Assembly: GCA_038030265.1 (NCBI GenBank)
Contig: CM075937.1
Location: 22,444,001 to 22,508,000 of the forward strand
Direction of reading: 5' to 3'
From: Corythucha ciliata
Taxonomy: Eukaryota; Arthropoda; Insecta; Hemiptera; Tingidae
Length of the DNA: 64,000 nt
Below, one piece after another: positions 60,795 through 64,000 of this stretch (positions are counted from its first letter, which is position 1; every line of letters begins with the position of its first letter). Made by a program: the position numbers and the translations under genes. The notes beneath the pieces were generated by a model. That model worked only from the letters and a program-made list of their open reading frames with translations, had not been told where the DNA came from and did not search any database.

Positions 60795-62026
60795 AGGTAA
60801 ATAGACACAGAGGTATGCTCGTAACTAAGGACATTTTTGTCAAAATTGACGTCACGGGAGTAAAACAATTAATGAGGGACCAAACTTCACATATGAAGCT
60901 TCCCCTCCCATGGTTTCTCCCTTGGAATTTCTTTTTAGATCAAGCAAACAATGAATGAAAAGCCAAAATAAGTGCCTGCAATTTTTTTTAAAAGCGATAT
61001 AATTTGGCGGAGTCGTTCCTTAGGCCTTATGTACCATTTTAAGGCCCAGTTAATTGATACGTACCACGTGAAGCCCCGTGTACAGACAGCACTCGGCGCA
61101 GTGACGGGCTAGTTTATTATGTGTATCAGTGAGAAACGACCAGTAAGCTTCATGAGGGAGCAAGGAAGGGCTTCCCTGCTGCCCGCGACAATCACGCTCA
61201 CGAGCATATCTTAGATAGGTTGGACAATAAAGCTGAAGTTTAAAAGTGTTCCCTGTCATGTATAAAAATAGAAGTAATTTCATATTTTAGTATTAATGGT
61301 GTCCTTCGACCAGAATCCCGGCCTCGAACCAACCGTATTCAATCACTGTCGATATTGAGGAATTTGTTTGCCTCATCTGGAGCCTCAGTACAAACTCGTG
61401 CGACAGTGCCGCTAGACGTGATTGCTATGGCGGGATAATATTATTTCTTATTTGGCGTCCTTGGATCCCGCGTGCGGCTTTTACCCGACCGTTCACATCG
61501 ACTAAGGCCCCTGGCCGCATACCCAGGATGGCGTAGGGCGATTCACACCCTCACCATACGAGCTATTCGTCGATGTGCGGTTTGTTGTACAAACACCGCC
61601 GAGAACCCTTAATACGAAGCCAAGTGTTTCGGGGCGCTTATATTTATTATTGTTAATTGGAACGGTGGCGAGGTCTCTACGTTGATTAGTGGAACGAAAA
61701 ATTTGCTGAACTTAGCTCTATCTAAAAATAATTTCTAATAGTTTCACAACTGAGATGTTACCCTGCACCTGCAGCAGTTTTCTTTGCTCCAACCATTACA
61801 CTTAGGGGCCCTGCAATCACTTCTTTCACAGGAACATTGTCCTGCAGGCAATAATGCGTAGTTCTCCCGATTTAAAAAGTGGCCCCAGAAATGTTGATAA
61901 TTTTGATTTATTGAAAAAATTCCCACCTGTTATTTTTTTTAAAATTTGTCATCCCATGACGTCATGGCACAAACAATAATAATTGGTTGAAAATTAAGAG
62001 CATACCTCATTAGTCTATTTACCTTG
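60795..62026. mobile_element. 1232-bp TIR element with 9-bp target duplication, copy 2
   Basis: The termini CAAGGTAAATAGACACAGAG...GTATGCTC and their inverse match copy 1 at 20650-21383. A perfect 9-bp duplication GACAACCCC flanks it (60786-60794 and 62027-62035). Both copies share GACGTCA near each end. This longer copy contains two minus frames: 61050-61283, and a Cys-rich C-terminus at 61744-61926. Confidence 0.85.
61744..61926 (-). CDS. Cys-rich ORF in the 9-bp-duplication element
   Basis: A 60-codon frame ends with seven cysteines in 24 residues (CSCERSDC, RAPKC, ENCCRC), resembling the Cys-rich tails seen on some transposon-encoded proteins. It is the only hint of coding content in this family; an intact transposase is absent. 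It may be the last remnant of the autonomous ancestor. Confidence 0.3.
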   Translation of the reverse strand: MGIFSINQNYQHFWGHFLNRENYALLPAGQCSCERSDCRAPKCNGWSKENCCRCRVTSQL

Positions 62027-63608
62027 GACAACCCCCCCCCCCCACCAGACAGTCAACTTGGTTGTCAACTCGCAATTTTGTAAACTACGTTGACTTCTAG
62101 ATTGATTGTTTACCGGGCCCATGAAATATGACACGAATGGAATGAATGAACAATGTTTGATACTTCGATTTCCTTAGCAACAAACCCGTCAATCGTCCGA
62201 GTGTCTAAACATAGGAGCTGGCAGCTCGAGTACCTCTCAGAAGTGTTGAAGTCATATTTACTTTACAATTTGACAATACAATAATAAAATTACAGTATTT
62301 TACCACTCCTGTCATCATCATTCAGGAGAAAAATTGAAATAACTGAGAAATCACCACTGTAAACAATGCACTAAACGACAGAAATGGTTCGACAAAGATA
62401 ATACGATAACGGCCGACCTCGGAAACGCTCGGAAAACTTCGGGTATCACCGACCAGGAAATCGTCTATTGTGTGAAGATGTCTTCTGATTGGGGGAGGGG
62501 ATATATTATGTCAGTCTTCAATTGAGGATTTGCTGTGTTTTTATAATCGATAAACAGCCGAAGTTCCTTATTCGGCTTTACAACGACAAAGCAATGGGCT
62601 GGCCCACTGTGAATACCTGATTAGCTTGAAAATATCGTCATTAACCAACGATTGGATTTCGTCCTTGACTTTACCCCTGACTTTGAATGGCATGGCGTAC
62701 GCTTTTCGGAAGACGGGAACCGCTCCTTCCTTGAGGGCCACGTTTGCTTCAAACCACCGGACGGCTTGGGTCTTATCTCCATCGCTTCCTGGAAGCGAGT
62801 AACATAGGGGACATGTTCGAGGTTATTTTATTAACAAAATGAGCGCCACGAGGGCAGCAGGACTTCGAACCGTGCCCGTCCCAGTAGAGGAACTTGAATT
62901 GGGCTATCACAAACGATCAAGAGCAAGCGGGCATTAATATTCTTGGAAGAAACTGTGACCAAGGCCTCTTCTGAGACCTTCAAGTCTTTTCCTGACGCTG
63001 ATACCAGAACTGTGGAGCTACTTTTAAGTGACAGAAGTGGGAAACGGAGTCGGAAATAATCGAGGGACATAACGGTAACAGCTGCCCCACTATCGACTTC
63101 AAATTCGAGAGTTTTACCTTCCACTCTTTACGGTACTTTCACAGAATTACTATGCGATTGAACGTAATAAATGCCTTGAGTGGGACGTGAAGAAAGTAGC
63201 GACGTGCGATCTTCAGTACTGCTGACAGCAGCAACGCTGAGCGGTTCTCCTGTCTGTGACGCGTCTTCCTGCAGCTCTGAGACGTTGCTCTGTGGCGTTG
63301 ATGGACTTTCGAACAACATTTGCCGAGGTGTCCTATCTCATTGCACGCAAAACAACGTCACAACTTAATTGGACACTGTTCAGGGGAATGGTAACATTGA
63401 TAGCACCAGCATGACTGTTTGGCTAGAGCACTGTCCCTTTTAAGAACTGGAGCCTCTCGTGCAAGATGAACAGGAAGTTGCTTTAGAGACCTGGATTGCT
63501 GGTCGGCCTTTTTCTATTTCGCGAGCCAGAACTCAAGCACGGTCAAAAGTTAACTCTTTTTCAAGGAGCAGTTTTTGCTGAATCGAGGTTGACGTAGGGA
63601 AGTGATGC

Positions 63609-63667
63609 ACCGAGACCGAGAAAAAGTATCAGTCTTATTTTCTCGAGACTTCGTCTCGGTCTCGGTG
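63609..63667. other. GAGACCGAG hairpin
   Basis: CACCGAGACCGAG at 63609-63621 is exactly inverted at 63655-63667. The word family resembles the CAAGACC tandem at 24.35 kb. Confidence 0.6.
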
Positions 63668-64000
63668 TGATCCAAAAAGCACGATGCGTATAGTGCAGGT
63701 ATAGATCTTTTTACACAACAAATGAACCCAATCTAATACTCCCCTCTCCGAAACCGTTTTGGATCTTTAGTCTGGACCGAAGACCGGCCCGAATTCGGTT
63801 CGTTTCGTGCAGAAATAGCGTGCCTCTAATTTCTCAAGTTTGGAATACTTGACCTATACACATAGCATCAAGCATTGAAACTTTTAAAGGGGTGGGAGGG
63901 TCGAAAACCCACCCATACCCCCATTCAACCCCACCCCACTCCTACGTTTAAAGGGATTTGACCAGCTCCGTGGGGGGGGGGGGTATTTCTGCTGAATTCA
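63668..64000. other. Unassigned DNA at the window end
   Basis: No gene. C-rich and G-rich tracts with a run of about 12 G near 63973. Confidence 0.4.

Larger units (their letters stand above)
60246..62480. mobile_element. 2.2-kb insertion inside the Gypsy reverse transcriptase
   Basis: The left edge reads AAACGATTTCAAGGCCGAAG and the right edge, inverted, AGACGATTTCCTGGTCGGTG, which look like diverged terminal inverted repeats. The segment separates two halves of one reverse transcriptase that join sensibly if it is removed. It carries a 97-codon minus frame (60244-60537, with LHFEATKSTETGMYNLINYG) of unknown family and two further nested elements. Confidence 0.55.
59131..63600 (-). pseudogene. 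Ty3/Gypsy gag-pol relic, split by a nested insertion
   Basis: On the minus strand: a gag C-terminus (IQQKLLLEKELTFDRA, near 63570), two CCHC-type knuckles (about 63411-63313, the second with CFACNEIGH), and a retropepsin with FEVDSGAAVTVMS (62831-63124). The first half of reverse transcriptase ends at DIIYPLPQSEDIFT near 62470. After a 2.2-kb insertion the second half resumes at KVFYTLD near 60225, with TYIDDVIIA (YIDD box, about 60045), then RNase H with FLTTDASAYGIGAVLS (about 59615) and NADMLSRLPLP (about 59290). The frame is lost near 59140 and no integrase or LTR was seen. Several stops and frameshifts make it inactive. Confidence 0.85.

Overview
This is eukaryotic nuclear DNA that is almost entirely non-coding and heavily colonised by transposable elements. 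An arthropod is the best guess and a sap-sucking hemipteran is plausible. The basis is an insect-like TIA-1/Rox8 exon with canonical splice sites, several insect-type non-LTR reverse transcriptases, a Ty3/Gypsy relic, and a transposase-like gene of a type I associate with hemipteran genomes. No search was possible, so the taxonomy is inference.

Host genes appear only as scattered exons. One phase-0 exon at 37187-37244 (+) encodes the end of RRM1 and the RRM1-RRM2 linker of a TIA-1/TIAR/Rox8 RNA-binding protein. Two adjacent minus-strand exons at 10330-10458 and 10050-10169, both exact multiples of three and joined in frame, belong to a gene I do not recognise. A possible plus-strand terminal exon lies at 21-225. 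The host genes must therefore have introns of tens of kilobases, and the rest of the window is intron or intergenic DNA.

Layout: 0-2.2 kb holds a degenerate ~30-bp array (family A) with an inserted foldback MITE. 2.8-5.5 kb (-) holds a broken DUF7869-like gene. 5.66-8.59 kb is a terminal-inverted-repeat element with repeated subterminal motifs. 9.0-10.0 kb holds arrays A then B. 12.9-15.6 kb holds two 5'-truncated LINEs inserted one after the other into an older repeat. 20.1-22.7 kb is a foldback structure with 389-bp arms that contains a MITE with a 9-bp target duplication. 29-31.3 kb holds a LINE relic, an inverted-repeat MITE and a mariner-like transposase fragment. 37.4-44.7 kb is a long mosaic of arrays B and D with a fairly intact LINE reverse transcriptase inserted. 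48-50.4 kb (-) is an endonuclease plus reverse transcriptase LINE pseudogene. 52.8-55.2 kb is array C. 59.1-63.6 kb (-) is a Gypsy gag-pol relic split by a 2.2-kb nest of DNA transposons, one of which has a second perfect 9-bp target duplication.

The most unusual signal is that four repeat families with unrelated sequences (A, B, C, D) share nearly the same period of about 29-31 bp, are strongly diverged from unit to unit, and recur tens of kilobases apart. I could not explain this with a known element class.
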